Below the pieces are notes generated by a model. It saw only the letters and a program-made list of their open reading frames with translations. It was not told the origin of the DNA and made no database searches. Source: TMED27 sp041397865 (GTDB taxonomy: Bacteria > Pseudomonadota > Alphaproteobacteria > Micavibrionales > Micavibrionaceae). Taken from it: a DNA stretch of 64,000 nt. The DNA is taken from NCBI GenBank assembly GCA_041397865.1, contig JAWKVT010000001.1:744001-808000 (forward strand), read 5' to 3'. Positions 17,411-25,425 of this stretch are shown in pieces (within the stretch, counting starts at the first letter, position 1; the number at the start of each line of letters is the position of its first letter). Position numbers and translations under genes: made by a program.

Positions 17411-18113
17411 CAAGAGACAAAACCTCTTGCGTCGCCGCCCGGATAGCGCCCGTATCCGTCCCGCGCAGGACAACACTCACGCTCAGCTCACCCTCACGAA
17501 AACTCGGATAACTGCCGATATCAACAGCTTCAAATCGCCCCTGAACCTCCCCAAGCCCGCGCGCAATAACACTTTCGAGCAAATCGCATTCAACCGTGTT
17601 CGAAAAAATCGGCGCGCCCGGCGTAATATCACACAAAACATGCGCAAGCATCTCCTGCATAATGCGCGGCACACCGGCCATCACAAATACATTCTCAATC
17701 CGGAAACCCGGCGCGCCCGATACCGGGTTATCAATCAGCGCCGCCCCGCGCGGCATATCCGCCATGGTGGCCCGCGCATCGGTAAAATCATCCGCACCGT
17801 AATAATCTTGCAAAACCTGATACGCCTCCGCATGCCGTTCAAACACCACACCAAACGCTTTGGCAACCGCCGCCGCCGTAATATCGTCATGCGTCGGCCC
17901 GATCCCACCGGTCGTAAACACATAATCATATTCCCGGCGCAAAGTATTCACCGCCTCAACAATCTTGCTTTCAATATCCGGCACAACCCGCACCTCGGCC
18001 AAAGGCACGCCGTATTTTGCCATCTGCCCGGCAACATAATGAATGTTCCGGTCTTGCGTTCGCCCGGATAAAATTTCATTCCCGATAATAACAAGAGAGG
18101 ATTTCTGCCCCAT
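17355..18113 (-). CDS. CinA-type molybdopterin-binding domain protein
   Basis: 252 residues from the ATG at 18113; a TTG two codons earlier is also possible. The fold is the MoaB/MogA-like domain found at the N-terminus of CinA (COG1058): IIGNEILSGRTQDRN near the start and FTTGGIGPTHDDITAAA near residue 75, the nucleotide/phosphate-binding motif. The CinA C-terminal amidohydrolase domain is missing, as is usual for the short alphaproteobacterial form. Family members can hydrolyse ADP-ribose or bind molybdopterin; the true substrate here is uncertain. It is the first chromosomal gene right of the island, with the tRNA 58 bases downstream. Confidence 0.88.
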   Translation of the reverse strand: MGQKSSLVIIGNEILSGRTQDRNIHYVAGQMAKYGVPLAEVRVVPDIESKIVEAVNTLRREYDYVFTTGGIGPTHDDITAAAVAKAFGVVFERHAEAYQVLQDYYGADDFTDARATMADMPRGAALIDNPVSGAPGFRIENVFVMAGVPRIMQEMLAHVLCDITPGAPIFSNTVECDLLESVIARGLGEVQGRFEAVDIGSYPSFREGELSVSVVLRGTDTGAIRAATQEVLSLVKEHGGTVRAENFQVPLG

Positions 18114-18185
18114 ATCCAAAAAATCCTTGGTTTTCAGGTTTCTCCCTCTATTATAACCGAAACGACAAAGAATAAAGAAAATTCA

Positions 18186-19019
18186 ATGAACCTGACGCCA
18201 AAATACACATCTGAAGGAATCCAGCTCCACACCGAAAGCGATTTCGAGGGCATGCGCAAAGCCGGACGCCTCGCTGCGCAAACACTCGACATGATTACCC
18301 CGCATGTTGTCCCCGGCGTCACCACGGAAGAGCTGGACCGCCTCTGCCACGAATACGCCCTCAAACACGGCGCGATCCCCGCGCCGCTGAATTACGGCGG
18401 CGGCAATGGCCGCATCCCCTTCCCCAAATCCATCTGCACATCAATCAACCATGTCGTCTGCCACGGCATCCCCAACGAAAAAACCCTGCGCGAAGGCGAT
18501 ATCGTCAATATCGACGTAACCGTGATCCTCGACGGCTGGCACGGCGACACCTCACGCATGTATCTCGTCGGCAATAAAATCCCGGTCAAAGCGCGCAGAC
18601 TCGTCGATGTCACCTATGACTGCCTGATGAAAGGCATAGAGGCCGTGCGCCCCGGCGCAACGCTGGGCGATATCGGCCACGCCATCCAAAGCTACGCCGA
18701 AAGCAACCGCTTTTCCGTCGTCACGGACTTCTGCGGCCACGGCCTCGGCAAAGTCTTCCACGCCCCGCCCAGCGTCATGCATGTCGGAACCCCCGGCAAG
18801 GGTACGGTTCTGGAACCCGGTATGTTCTTCACAATAGAACCCATGATTAACGCGGGCAAGGACCACCGCACCAAAGTCCTCGACGACGGCTGGACCGCCG
18901 TAACCCGCGACCGCAGCTTAAGCGCCCAGTTCGAACACTCCCTCGCCGTCACCGATGACAGCTTCGAAATCTTCACCCTCTCCCCACAGGGATATACAAA
19001 ACCGCCTTATGACCGCTGA
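18186..19019 (+). CDS. map: Methionine aminopeptidase, type I
   Basis: 277 residues, cytosolic. It removes the initiator methionine from new proteins. All five metal ligands of the pita-bread fold are visible: the two Asp in IVNIDVTVILDGWHGDTSRM, the His in CGHGLGKVFHAPP, the Glu in FTIEPMIN and the last Glu in SAQFEHSLAV. The second His (HVVCHGIPN) is also present. The gene runs divergently from the CinA-type gene, and its stop overlaps the radC start (ATGACCGCTGA). Confidence 0.97.
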   Translation: MNLTPKYTSEGIQLHTESDFEGMRKAGRLAAQTLDMITPHVVPGVTTEELDRLCHEYALKHGAIPAPLNYGGGNGRIPFPKSICTSINHVVCHGIPNEKTLREGDIVNIDVTVILDGWHGDTSRMYLVGNKIPVKARRLVDVTYDCLMKGIEAVRPGATLGDIGHAIQSYAESNRFSVVTDFCGHGLGKVFHAPPSVMHVGTPGKGTVLEPGMFFTIEPMINAGKDHRTKVLDDGWTAVTRDRSLSAQFEHSLAVTDDSFEIFTLSPQGYTKPPYDR

Positions 19020-19704
19020 ACGCAAAACCGAAGAGCCGCATTATAAAGGCCACCGCGACCGCCTGCGCGGACGGTTTCTTCAAAGCGGCCCAGATGCATT
19101 GCAAGACTACGAACTCCTCGAACTCGTCCTCTTCCTCGCTATCCCGCAAAAAGACGTTAAACCGCTCGCCAAAAATCTTATTAAACGCTTCGGCGGTCTG
19201 CCCGAAATTATGAACGCACCCATCGACGAACTCACCAAAATCGAAGGCATCAAGGAAAAAACAGCCCTCGCGCTAAAATCCATCACCGCCCTGTCCAACC
19301 GGGCAATCAAAAACGAACTCATGGCCAAACCCGTTCTCAATTCATGGCCCCGCCTTATGGATTACTGCATGTCCACAATGGCCCATGAAACAAGGGAACA
19401 TTTCCGCATCCTGTTTCTCAACAAAAAGAATGAGATGATCGCCGATGAAATCCAGGGCTCCGGCACCGTCGACCACACGCCCGCCTACCCGCGTGAGATT
19501 ATAAAACGCGCACTCGAACTCGGCGCAACCGCCCTGATCCTCATGCACAACCACCCCAGCGGCGACCCGAAACCGTCCGAAGCCGACGTCGATATGACCC
19601 GGGAGATCCTCCGCGCCGCACAGCCCTTTAACATCCTTATCCACGACCACATCGTCATTTCCAAAAACGGCTATAGCTCTTTCAAAACTTTAGGCTTAAT
19701 CTAA
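19009..19704 (+). CDS. radC: RadC/JAB-domain protein
   Basis: 231 residues from the ATG at 19009, which overlaps the stop of map. The N-terminal half has helix-hairpin-helix type sequence (LTKIEGIKEKTALALKSI). The C-terminal half is the MPN/JAB fold with the metal motif HNHPSGDPKPSEAD and the upstream Glu in LFLNKKNEMIADE. The family is called a DNA repair protein, but its enzymatic role is still unclear; JAB domains are often metal-dependent isopeptidase-like. Length and motifs are standard. Confidence 0.93.
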   Translation: MTAERKTEEPHYKGHRDRLRGRFLQSGPDALQDYELLELVLFLAIPQKDVKPLAKNLIKRFGGLPEIMNAPIDELTKIEGIKEKTALALKSITALSNRAIKNELMAKPVLNSWPRLMDYCMSTMAHETREHFRILFLNKKNEMIADEIQGSGTVDHTPAYPREIIKRALELGATALILMHNHPSGDPKPSEADVDMTREILRAAQPFNILIHDHIVISKNGYSSFKTLGLI

Positions 19705-19709
19705 AGAAC

Positions 19710-20531
19710 ATGAAGCAATCCATTTATGCTTTCCCCGCGCAAGCGGGGACCTTTGCAAAACACCATGCTAGGATTCCCGCTTTCGCGGGAAAGGCACTGT
19801 TCATATGTTCGCTTCTCCTCCTCTCCGCCTGCGCCGCCGGGCTCCCCAGCTCCGAAAAACTGGAAATGATCCGCATGCAAAAACAAGCTGTATTGGCCGA
19901 TGAAATGACGCAGAAAGGGCTACAGCTCGGCAGCCCCGCTTTCATCCGCCTGTTCAAATCGGAAAACATCGTCGAAACATGGGTCCAAGATCAGGAAACA
20001 GGCCGCATGCGCCCCTTCAAAACCTATCCCATCTGCAATTATTCCGGCAACTTAGGCCCGAAACTCGCCGAGGGTGACCGCCAATCCCCCGAAGGGTTTT
20101 ACACCGTCGGCGCGGGTGCCATGAACCCGTGGAGCCAATACCACCTCTCCTTCAACATCGGCTTTCCCAACGAATACGACCGCGCCCACCGCCGCACCGG
20201 CTCAAACCTGATGATCCACGGCAACTGTAAATCCGAAGGCTGCTACGCTCTCACCGATCCGGCGATTGAAGAAATATACCTCCTTACCGAAGCATCTATC
20301 GCGGGCGGCCACAATGTCCCCGTCCACATCTTCCCATTCCGTATGACCCCGCGCAATATGGCCCGCCACACCGATAGCAAATGGTATCCCTTCTGGCAAA
20401 ACCTGAAAGAAGGCTACGATGCCTTTGAACGCACCCAAAGCCCACCGGAAATATCGCTCAGGATGACGCATACGGGAACCCATTATGCTGTTAAAGTGCC
20501 GAGAAACCAAAAAGTTGCAACGGTCTTTTAA
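19710..20531 (+). CDS. YafK/YkuD-type L,D-transpeptidase lipoprotein
   Basis: 273 residues. The catalytic motif is MIHGNCKSEGCYALTD, the HGxCxSxGC form typical of YafK-like L,D-transpeptidases that act on peptidoglycan cross-links or release bound lipoproteins. A lipobox LLLSAC near residue 40 marks it as a lipoprotein. Before the hydrophobic signal there is an odd stretch (FPAQAGTF, then IPAFAGK) encoded by two copies of a dispersed palindromic repeat (19733-19791). So the repeat has become part of the signal peptide's N-region, or the true start was lost or displaced; no alternative start codon lies closer to the hydrophobic core. It follows radC by five bases. Confidence 0.85.
   Translation: MKQSIYAFPAQAGTFAKHHARIPAFAGKALFICSLLLLSACAAGLPSSEKLEMIRMQKQAVLADEMTQKGLQLGSPAFIRLFKSENIVETWVQDQETGRMRPFKTYPICNYSGNLGPKLAEGDRQSPEGFYTVGAGAMNPWSQYHLSFNIGFPNEYDRAHRRTGSNLMIHGNCKSEGCYALTDPAIEEIYLLTEASIAGGHNVPVHIFPFRMTPRNMARHTDSKWYPFWQNLKEGYDAFERTQSPPEISLRMTHTGTHYAVKVPRNQKVATVF
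19733..19791. repeat. Two dispersed palindromes inside a signal peptide
   Basis: CCCCGCGCAAGCGGGG (19733-19748) and TTCCCGCTTTCGCGGGAA (19774-19791) are hairpins of the same ATCCC/GGGAT-type family as those at 25400, 44093 and 45397. Translated, they give the PAQAG / PAFAG words often seen where such repeats enter reading frames. Confidence 0.75.
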
Positions 20532-20550
20532 AACGCTTTTTTGGATCATA

Positions 20551-20666
20551 TTGTGCTATAATAAAAACAGCAAAAAGCCTGTTGACAAATATCAAGCGGT
20601 TAGTTAAAAGGTCATATGACCTTTTAACTAACCGCTTGATATTCACATAACCTTTGTGCTATAATA
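20551..20666. repeat. 56-bp perfect palindrome between 13-bp direct repeats
   Basis: Bases 20588-20643 are a perfect inverted repeat without a loop, centred on CATATG. On both sides lies the same 13-mer TTGTGCTATAATA (20551-20563 and 20654-20666), 103 bases apart. This looks like an inserted palindromic unit with a duplicated target. No protein is encoded. Confidence 0.7.
20636..20665 (+). promoter_or_regulatory. Candidate sigma70 promoter formed at the palindrome edge
   Basis: TTGATA (20636-20641, the end of the palindrome arm) and TATAAT (20660-20665, in the flanking repeat) are 18 bases apart. The -35 comes from the palindrome and the -10 from the flanking sequence, so the insertion seems to have built a hybrid promoter. 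It points at the structured segment 20672-20752. Confidence 0.45.
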
Positions 20667-20671
20667 GAATC

Positions 20672-20752
20672 ATGGGCTTGGCCCCGGGGTTTGCGCAAAG
20701 CTAGCAAGCCGAAATTTTTCTTAAAGGCTCGGATCAAACCGAGCCTTTAATC
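20672..20752 (+). ncRNA. Candidate small structured RNA
   Basis: Downstream of the promoter, GGCTTG pairs with CAAGCC around nested palindromes (CCCCGGGG, TTTGCGCAAA, GCTAGC). Then comes a 12-bp hairpin (20721-20750, loop ATCAAA) ending in TTTAATCTT, which could be a terminator. The hairpin also covers the 3' end of the opposing DUF3800 gene. No known RNA family is recognised, and transcription is only inferred. Confidence 0.3.
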
Positions 20753-21561
20753 TTGTCAGCAACCCGCTCAAAACAACTATACTTAATGCCGCAAGACGAA
20801 ACGTCATCCGCCGGCAACAAGCAATCAATAAGCTTCCCGGTCTCCCGCAACCGGCGATACGGCGGATAATCGGGCGCATACCCGCCCTTGGCCACCGGAT
20901 AAAGCATCAAATCCGCGATCTGTATCATGGGCACTTTTTTGGTTTTCCTTCTCGGTTCGCCCAAAATAATGCGCTTGTAATCCTCCTGCGTAAGCGGCAC
21001 ATACCCGCCCGCATTACGACCGTCAAAAGGACACCCTTCACGCTTCAAACTCCGAAGATAGGAAACAATATCCCCATCCTCTTTTTTCCCCGTTTGCTCA
21101 TAAAAAATTTCAAGCTTCCGCCCATGCCTGTCTGCAAATTTTGCTGAACGCTCCGCTAAAATGCAAAACGCAGTCCTGCACATAAACCACAACCCGTCAC
21201 CGTGTTGTTCCTTATAACGACTTACATACCCGGGTCGGTCAACAACGCACGCCACCACCACAACAGGCAAAGACAGTAAAAACTGATCCAGATCAGGCAT
21301 AAACAATCCGGCATTTTCCGGCTTTCTCAACCAACCGAACTTCCCCTGCCCGCCCCTGATCCGCGAGGAATGCAGCGCATAATCTATATCCCAGCGCTGA
21401 CAAAACGCTTTATGCTTCGCTAAAACCTCCGGAATATCTTCTTCCTTCACCAAAACACCGCCAAGACCGAAACAATCCATCCCGTCACTACGCACGTCGG
21501 AAACGCGATCAGGGTCGCGGCTACCGGTATCATCAAAATAAAGAACATATTTTTGCGTCAT
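20734..21561 (-). CDS. DUF3800 family protein
   Basis: 275 residues from the ATG at 21561. The start YVLYFDDTGSRDPDR has the acidic Asp-Asp motif of DUF3800 (usually Y-x-D-E-S-G), followed in the middle by a conserved charged region and near the end by MIQIADLMLYPVAKG, the other family hallmark. The fold resembles RNase H-like nucleases, so a nuclease activity is suspected in the literature, and family members are often found near defence or mobile genes. Here it stands alone on the minus strand, its last codons overlapping a 12-bp hairpin. Confidence 0.8.
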   Translation of the reverse strand: MTQKYVLYFDDTGSRDPDRVSDVRSDGMDCFGLGGVLVKEEDIPEVLAKHKAFCQRWDIDYALHSSRIRGGQGKFGWLRKPENAGLFMPDLDQFLLSLPVVVVACVVDRPGYVSRYKEQHGDGLWFMCRTAFCILAERSAKFADRHGRKLEIFYEQTGKKEDGDIVSYLRSLKREGCPFDGRNAGGYVPLTQEDYKRIILGEPRRKTKKVPMIQIADLMLYPVAKGGYAPDYPPYRRLRETGKLIDCLLPADDVSSCGIKYSCFERVADKIKGSV

Positions 21562-21677
21562 AACCGGCAAGGCTTACCACAAGCAAACCCAAAACTCACG
21601 GCTTTTATGGCCATTCCTCTTGCAAAGCCTCAAAAATACTCATACGGTCATCACACAACAAACAACAGGTAAAAAAT

Positions 21678-22406
21678 ATGCGCCCTTCCCTTTTCAAAGC
21701 TCTGCTCTTCGTGACCGCTTTTACGCTCATCACACCGGCCTCCGCACAAGACACCACAAAGCAAGAACAAGAACCTGCACAGGAAGAAATCAATATCGAA
21801 ACCATGATCCCCGAAAGCAACTTCACACTCCCTGAACTTGAAGGGTTTCAAAACATCTATGGCAAACATCAAATTATTGATGATTCAATGGCCTATTACG
21901 ATGAAGAAATAAAAGTCATCAAAGGCTTCTACCTGACAACAGGCTTCGCTCAGGCCGCTTTGGAAGGCGTTGCCGGGCACACAACAAAAGACCCTATAAA
22001 ACTCGAAGGTATGCGCAAAGGGTTCAGCGCCGTAACTCCACGATTTTTCTTCTATGAATCCCGTATCAACGGCCACATAAGCCTGACCCCTGAACATTTT
22101 GCAACGATGAAAGAAAAAATCAAAGAAAAACACCTCGCCTTAATAGAGGAACATAAAGCCGGATTAATAAACGTCATCCCACTTGAAGAAATCCCGGAAT
22201 CTGACGATCACATAACAACAACAGTCATTGCCAGCAACGGCGATGATGCAATCATAATCTGCACAACAACATTCCAGGTAGATGGCCGCACATATTACAC
22301 AACAGCCATTCGCGACAAGGCCGAAGACAGCACAGGAGAAAAAGCAATGAATGACACCCTTCTGTTTATAGACGCATTCAAAAAATTAAATAAAAAAGAA
22401 GGCTAA
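21678..22406 (+). CDS. Periplasmic protein of unknown function
   Basis: 242 residues with a clear signal peptide (LFKALLFVTAFTLITPASAQ). The mature part begins with an acidic linker, then mixed helix and strand sequence with two Cys-free domains; a late strand reads DDAIIICTTTFQVDGRTYYT. I do not recognise a family. It ends eight bases before purB, but the two are functionally unrelated as far as can be seen. Confidence 0.75.
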   Translation: MRPSLFKALLFVTAFTLITPASAQDTTKQEQEPAQEEINIETMIPESNFTLPELEGFQNIYGKHQIIDDSMAYYDEEIKVIKGFYLTTGFAQAALEGVAGHTTKDPIKLEGMRKGFSAVTPRFFFYESRINGHISLTPEHFATMKEKIKEKHLALIEEHKAGLINVIPLEEIPESDDHITTTVIASNGDDAIIICTTTFQVDGRTYYTTAIRDKAEDSTGEKAMNDTLLFIDAFKKLNKKEG

Positions 22407-22414
22407 ACAAAAAC

Positions 22415-23728
22415 ATGATACCCCGCTATTCCCGCCACGAAATGGCCAATATCTTCGAACAGGAGAATAAATTTCGCATCTGGCTGGAGGTTGAAACACT
22501 AGCGCTGGAAAAAATGGCCGAAATGGGCACCGTCCCGCAAAGCGCAGCCATCGCCTTACGCGAAAAAGGAAACTTCGACGTAAAGCGCATCAACGAAATC
22601 GAGGCCGAGGTCCATCACGACGTCATCGCCTTCCTCACCTCCGTCGCCGAATTCGTCGGTGAAGACAGCCGTTACGTGCATCAAGGCATGACCAGCTCCG
22701 ATGTTATAGACACATCCTTCGCCGTTATGCTTACACAGGCCGCCGACCTGATTATCGAAGATCTCGACAAGCTCCTCACCGCCCTCAAAAAGCGCAGCCT
22801 CGAACATAAAGACACGCTCTGCATTGGTCGTTCCCACGGCATCCACGGCGAACCCACAACCTTCGGCCTCAAACTCGCCGGGCATTACGCCGCTTTTAAA
22901 CGCGCGAAAGAACGCATGGTCCGCGCCAAAGAAGAAGTCTCAACCATCACCATCTCCGGCGCAGTCGGCACCTACGCCACTGCCGCCCCAGAAATCGAGG
23001 CCCACGTTGCCGAAAAGCTCGGGCTCAAACCCGAAACCGTCGCCACGCAGGTCATCCCGCGCGACCGCCACGCCATGTTCTTCGCCACGCTCGGCGTCAT
23101 CGCCTCTTCCATCGAAAATCTCGCCGTCGAAATCCGCCACCTCCAGCGCACCGAAGTCCGCGAAGCCGAGGAATATTTCGACCCAAAACAAAAAGGCTCC
23201 TCCGCCATGCCGCATAAGCGCAACCCTATCGGCAGCGAGAACATGACTGGACAGGCCCGCATCATCCGCGCCGCCGTCATCCCCGCGCTCGAAAACGTAG
23301 CGCTGTGGCATGAGCGCGACATCTCGCACAGCGCCGTTGAGCGCACCATCCTTCCGGATGCACTGATTTCCGCAGACTACGCACTCAATCGCCTCGCCGG
23401 AATTATCGAGCGTCTCCTCGTCTACCCCGAGCGCATGAAACACAACCTCGAAATGACCGGCGGCCTTGTCTTCTCCCAGCGCACCATGCTCGCCCTCACC
23501 CAAGCCGGAATCAGCCGCGAAGACGCCTACCGCATCGTCCAGAAAAGCGCCATGGCCGTATGGGAAGACCGCTCCAGCGGCAAAGGCACAAAAACTCTGC
23601 GCGGCGAGCTTGAGAGCGATTCGCAAGTCACTGACAAACTTGACAAAGACGCGCTCGACACTATCTTTGATTATGATGCTTACACCAAGAATATCGACAG
23701 TATTTTAAAACGCGCATTAGCCGAATAG
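22415..23728 (+). CDS. purB: Adenylosuccinate lyase
   Basis: 437 residues, the usual length. It catalyses two fumarate-releasing steps in purine synthesis (SAICAR to AICAR, adenylosuccinate to AMP). Signature segments are seen: HHDVIAFLTSVAE, the MTSSDVIDTS loop, RSHGIHGEPTTFG with the catalytic His, and the flexible signature loop GSSAMPHKRNPIGSEN with the catalytic Ser. Belongs to the fumarase/aspartase superfamily and acts as a tetramer in the cytosol. Confidence 0.98.
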   Translation: MIPRYSRHEMANIFEQENKFRIWLEVETLALEKMAEMGTVPQSAAIALREKGNFDVKRINEIEAEVHHDVIAFLTSVAEFVGEDSRYVHQGMTSSDVIDTSFAVMLTQAADLIIEDLDKLLTALKKRSLEHKDTLCIGRSHGIHGEPTTFGLKLAGHYAAFKRAKERMVRAKEEVSTITISGAVGTYATAAPEIEAHVAEKLGLKPETVATQVIPRDRHAMFFATLGVIASSIENLAVEIRHLQRTEVREAEEYFDPKQKGSSAMPHKRNPIGSENMTGQARIIRAAVIPALENVALWHERDISHSAVERTILPDALISADYALNRLAGIIERLLVYPERMKHNLEMTGGLVFSQRTMLALTQAGISREDAYRIVQKSAMAVWEDRSSGKGTKTLRGELESDSQVTDKLDKDALDTIFDYDAYTKNIDSILKRALAE

Positions 23729-23737
23729 GAGACGACC

Positions 23738-24229
23738 ATGAAAGGCGATAAAAAAGTCATAGAACACCTCAACGCAGCCCTGAAAAAAGAACTCGGCGCG
23801 ATCAACCAGTATTTCCTCCATGCACGCATGCTTGATGATTGGGGCGTTACAAAACTCGGCAAACATGAATACAACGAATCGATTGAGGAAATGAAACACG
23901 CCGAAGAACTCATCGACCGCATCCTCTTTCTCGGCGGTATCCCGAACTTACAGGAAGTCGCCAAACTGCACATCGGCGAAGACGTAAAAGAAATTCTAGA
24001 ATGCGACCTGAAAATAGAGATTGAAGGCGTCGCCGGATACAAAAAAGCCGTCGCGCATGCCCGCGAAGTTCAGGATTTCATCTCCGAAGACCTCTTCAAG
24101 AAAATTCTGGCCGATGAAGAAGGCCACGTCGACTATCTCGAAACACAGCTCCAGTTGATCGAGCAGATCGGTATCGAAAAATATATCCAGCTCAACTCTC
24201 AAAGCCCGCTGGACACCGAAGGCGCATAA
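23738..24229 (+). CDS. bfr: Bacterioferritin
   Basis: 163 residues, a four-helix bundle that forms a 24-mer iron store. The ferroxidase ligands E18, E51, H54 and later E127/H130 (DEEGHVDYLE) are in place, and M52 (EEMKHAEEL) is the haem-binding methionine. It is followed by the small ferredoxin gene bfd, so iron storage and release are encoded together. A Fur-like site lies between them. Confidence 0.97.
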   Translation: MKGDKKVIEHLNAALKKELGAINQYFLHARMLDDWGVTKLGKHEYNESIEEMKHAEELIDRILFLGGIPNLQEVAKLHIGEDVKEILECDLKIEIEGVAGYKKAVAHAREVQDFISEDLFKKILADEEGHVDYLETQLQLIEQIGIEKYIQLNSQSPLDTEGA

Positions 24230-24278
24230 CCCGAAAACCTTCAGCTTCGCTTCAGGTTTCTGTGCGACCATAAGAAAA

Positions 24279-24332
24279 GAATGAGAATGACTTGCATATA
24301 ACTCCGTTTTAGGTGACAATGATTCTCATTAC
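24279..24332 (+). promoter_or_regulatory. Fur-like iron boxes upstream of bfd
   Basis: ACAATGATTCTCATTAC (24316-24332) keeps the palindromic AATGA-TTC-TCATT core of a Fur box, and a half-like GAATGAGAATGACTT lies at 24279-24293. The place, just before the bfd gene, fits iron-dependent control by Fur (or an alphaproteobacterial Fur-family relative). Confidence 0.6.
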
Positions 24333-24361
24333 TAACGTTTATCACGCATAAGGCTCTACCT

Positions 24362-24550
24362 ATGTTTGTATGCCTCTGCCACCCGTTCAGCGATAAAAAG
24401 GTCAAAGCGCACCTTGCAAGCAAAGGCTGCCGCTCAACCGTATCCGAAACCTATTCCGCGTGTTCAGATGGTGAAAAGCCGAATTGTTGCCAATGCCTTG
24501 AAACCCTCAAAGACATCGTAAAAGACCACAACAAAACTGTGGCAGTTTAA
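24362..24550 (+). CDS. bfd: Bacterioferritin-associated ferredoxin
   Basis: 62 residues. It binds one [2Fe-2S] cluster and delivers electrons to bacterioferritin so that stored iron can leave. The four ligands follow the Bfd pattern CxC near the start (C4, C6) and CxxC near residue 42-45 (NCCQC). It starts 132 bases after bfr, behind the iron box, and may be expressed when iron is scarce. Confidence 0.93.
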   Translation: MFVCLCHPFSDKKVKAHLASKGCRSTVSETYSACSDGEKPNCCQCLETLKDIVKDHNKTVAV

Positions 24551-24630
24551 AACCTCCACACTTGCATTCTCCTCCCCACTATGGCACGACTCATAAACTA
24601 TCCATTCAAACCATATGGGGATTTTGACGA

Positions 24631-25374
24631 ATGTTTAAAAAATTACTTCTTACAGTTGGGAGCTTACTCATCATGACACCTTCAGCAAACGCGGCCAATG
24701 ACGCCGACACACTGAAACTCGAATTGTCCTCCGGCGGCACCGTCACAATCGAAATGCTGCCCGACCGCGCACCGGGACATGTTGAGCGCATTAAAAAACT
24801 CACCCGCGACGGATTCTATGACGGTATCGTTTTCCACCGCGTAATCGACGGCTTCATGGCCCAGACCGGCGACCCGACCGGCACAGGCACAGGCGGCTCT
24901 GAGGAACCGGATCTGGCTGCCGAATTCACAGACTACCGCTACAAGCGCGGCACAGTCGGTATGGCCCGCACGGCCAACCCGAACAGCGCCAACTCACAAT
25001 TCTTCATCTGCTTCACCGATGACGGCTGCTCTTTCCTCACCGGCCAATACACCGTCTGGGGACAAGTAACCGAAGGCATGGAACATGTTGACGCGATAGC
25101 CAAAGGCGAGCCGCCAGCCACCCCCGATAAAATCATCAAAGCCAGCATTGCCGCCGACTCTGCAAACGACACCGCAGCAGCCGCGCCCGCTGAAAAGACC
25201 GCACCGTCTGCTCCACCCGCCGCAGCACAACAACCTGCACCGGAAGAGCCAAGCGAAACAGCCGAAAGCACACCAAAACCGGCTGAAGGCGCAGAAGAAG
25301 CTACAGAGGCCGAACCCGCCGCAGGCGAAGCGCCATCAGCAGATGACGAAGACCCCGCAGCAGCAGCCGAGTAA
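24631..25374 (+). CDS. Periplasmic cyclophilin-type peptidyl-prolyl isomerase with acidic tail
   Basis: 247 residues. A signal peptide (LLLTVGSLLIMTPSANA) targets it to the periplasm. Residues about 27-175 are a cyclophilin domain: VFHRVIDGFMAQTGDP holds the catalytic Arg, and NSANSQFFICFTD the next active-site strand. From about residue 180 the protein continues as a low-complexity tail made almost only of Ala, Pro, Glu and Ser. Such tails are rare in PpiA-type enzymes and could span or bind the peptidoglycan. It likely assists folding of outer-membrane or secreted proteins. Confidence 0.92.
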   Translation: MFKKLLLTVGSLLIMTPSANAANDADTLKLELSSGGTVTIEMLPDRAPGHVERIKKLTRDGFYDGIVFHRVIDGFMAQTGDPTGTGTGGSEEPDLAAEFTDYRYKRGTVGMARTANPNSANSQFFICFTDDGCSFLTGQYTVWGQVTEGMEHVDAIAKGEPPATPDKIIKASIAADSANDTAAAAPAEKTAPSAPPAAAQQPAPEEPSETAESTPKPAEGAEEATEAEPAAGEAPSADDEDPAAAAE

Positions 25375-25399
25375 TAGGGCAACTAAATTCTTTCAAAGC

Positions 25400-25419
25400 A
25401 TCCCCGCGCAAGCGGGGAT
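25400..25419. repeat. Dispersed palindrome before the alpha-glucosidase
   Basis: ATCCCCGCGCAAGCGGGGAT is a perfect-ended hairpin nearly identical to the one at 19733-19748. It lies six bases before the first ATG of the glucosidase gene and its GGGGA could serve as ribosome site. Confidence 0.75.
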
Positions 25420-25425
25420 CTTTAT

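Noticed and set aside
17304..18071. Long plus-strand open frame across the CinA-type gene
   Set aside because: Arg/Asn/His-rich shadow of a well-recognised minus-strand protein; no homology words.
24234..24262. Small hairpin (AAACCT/AGGTTT) after bfr as terminator
   Set aside because: No T-run follows it and the stem is short and interrupted.
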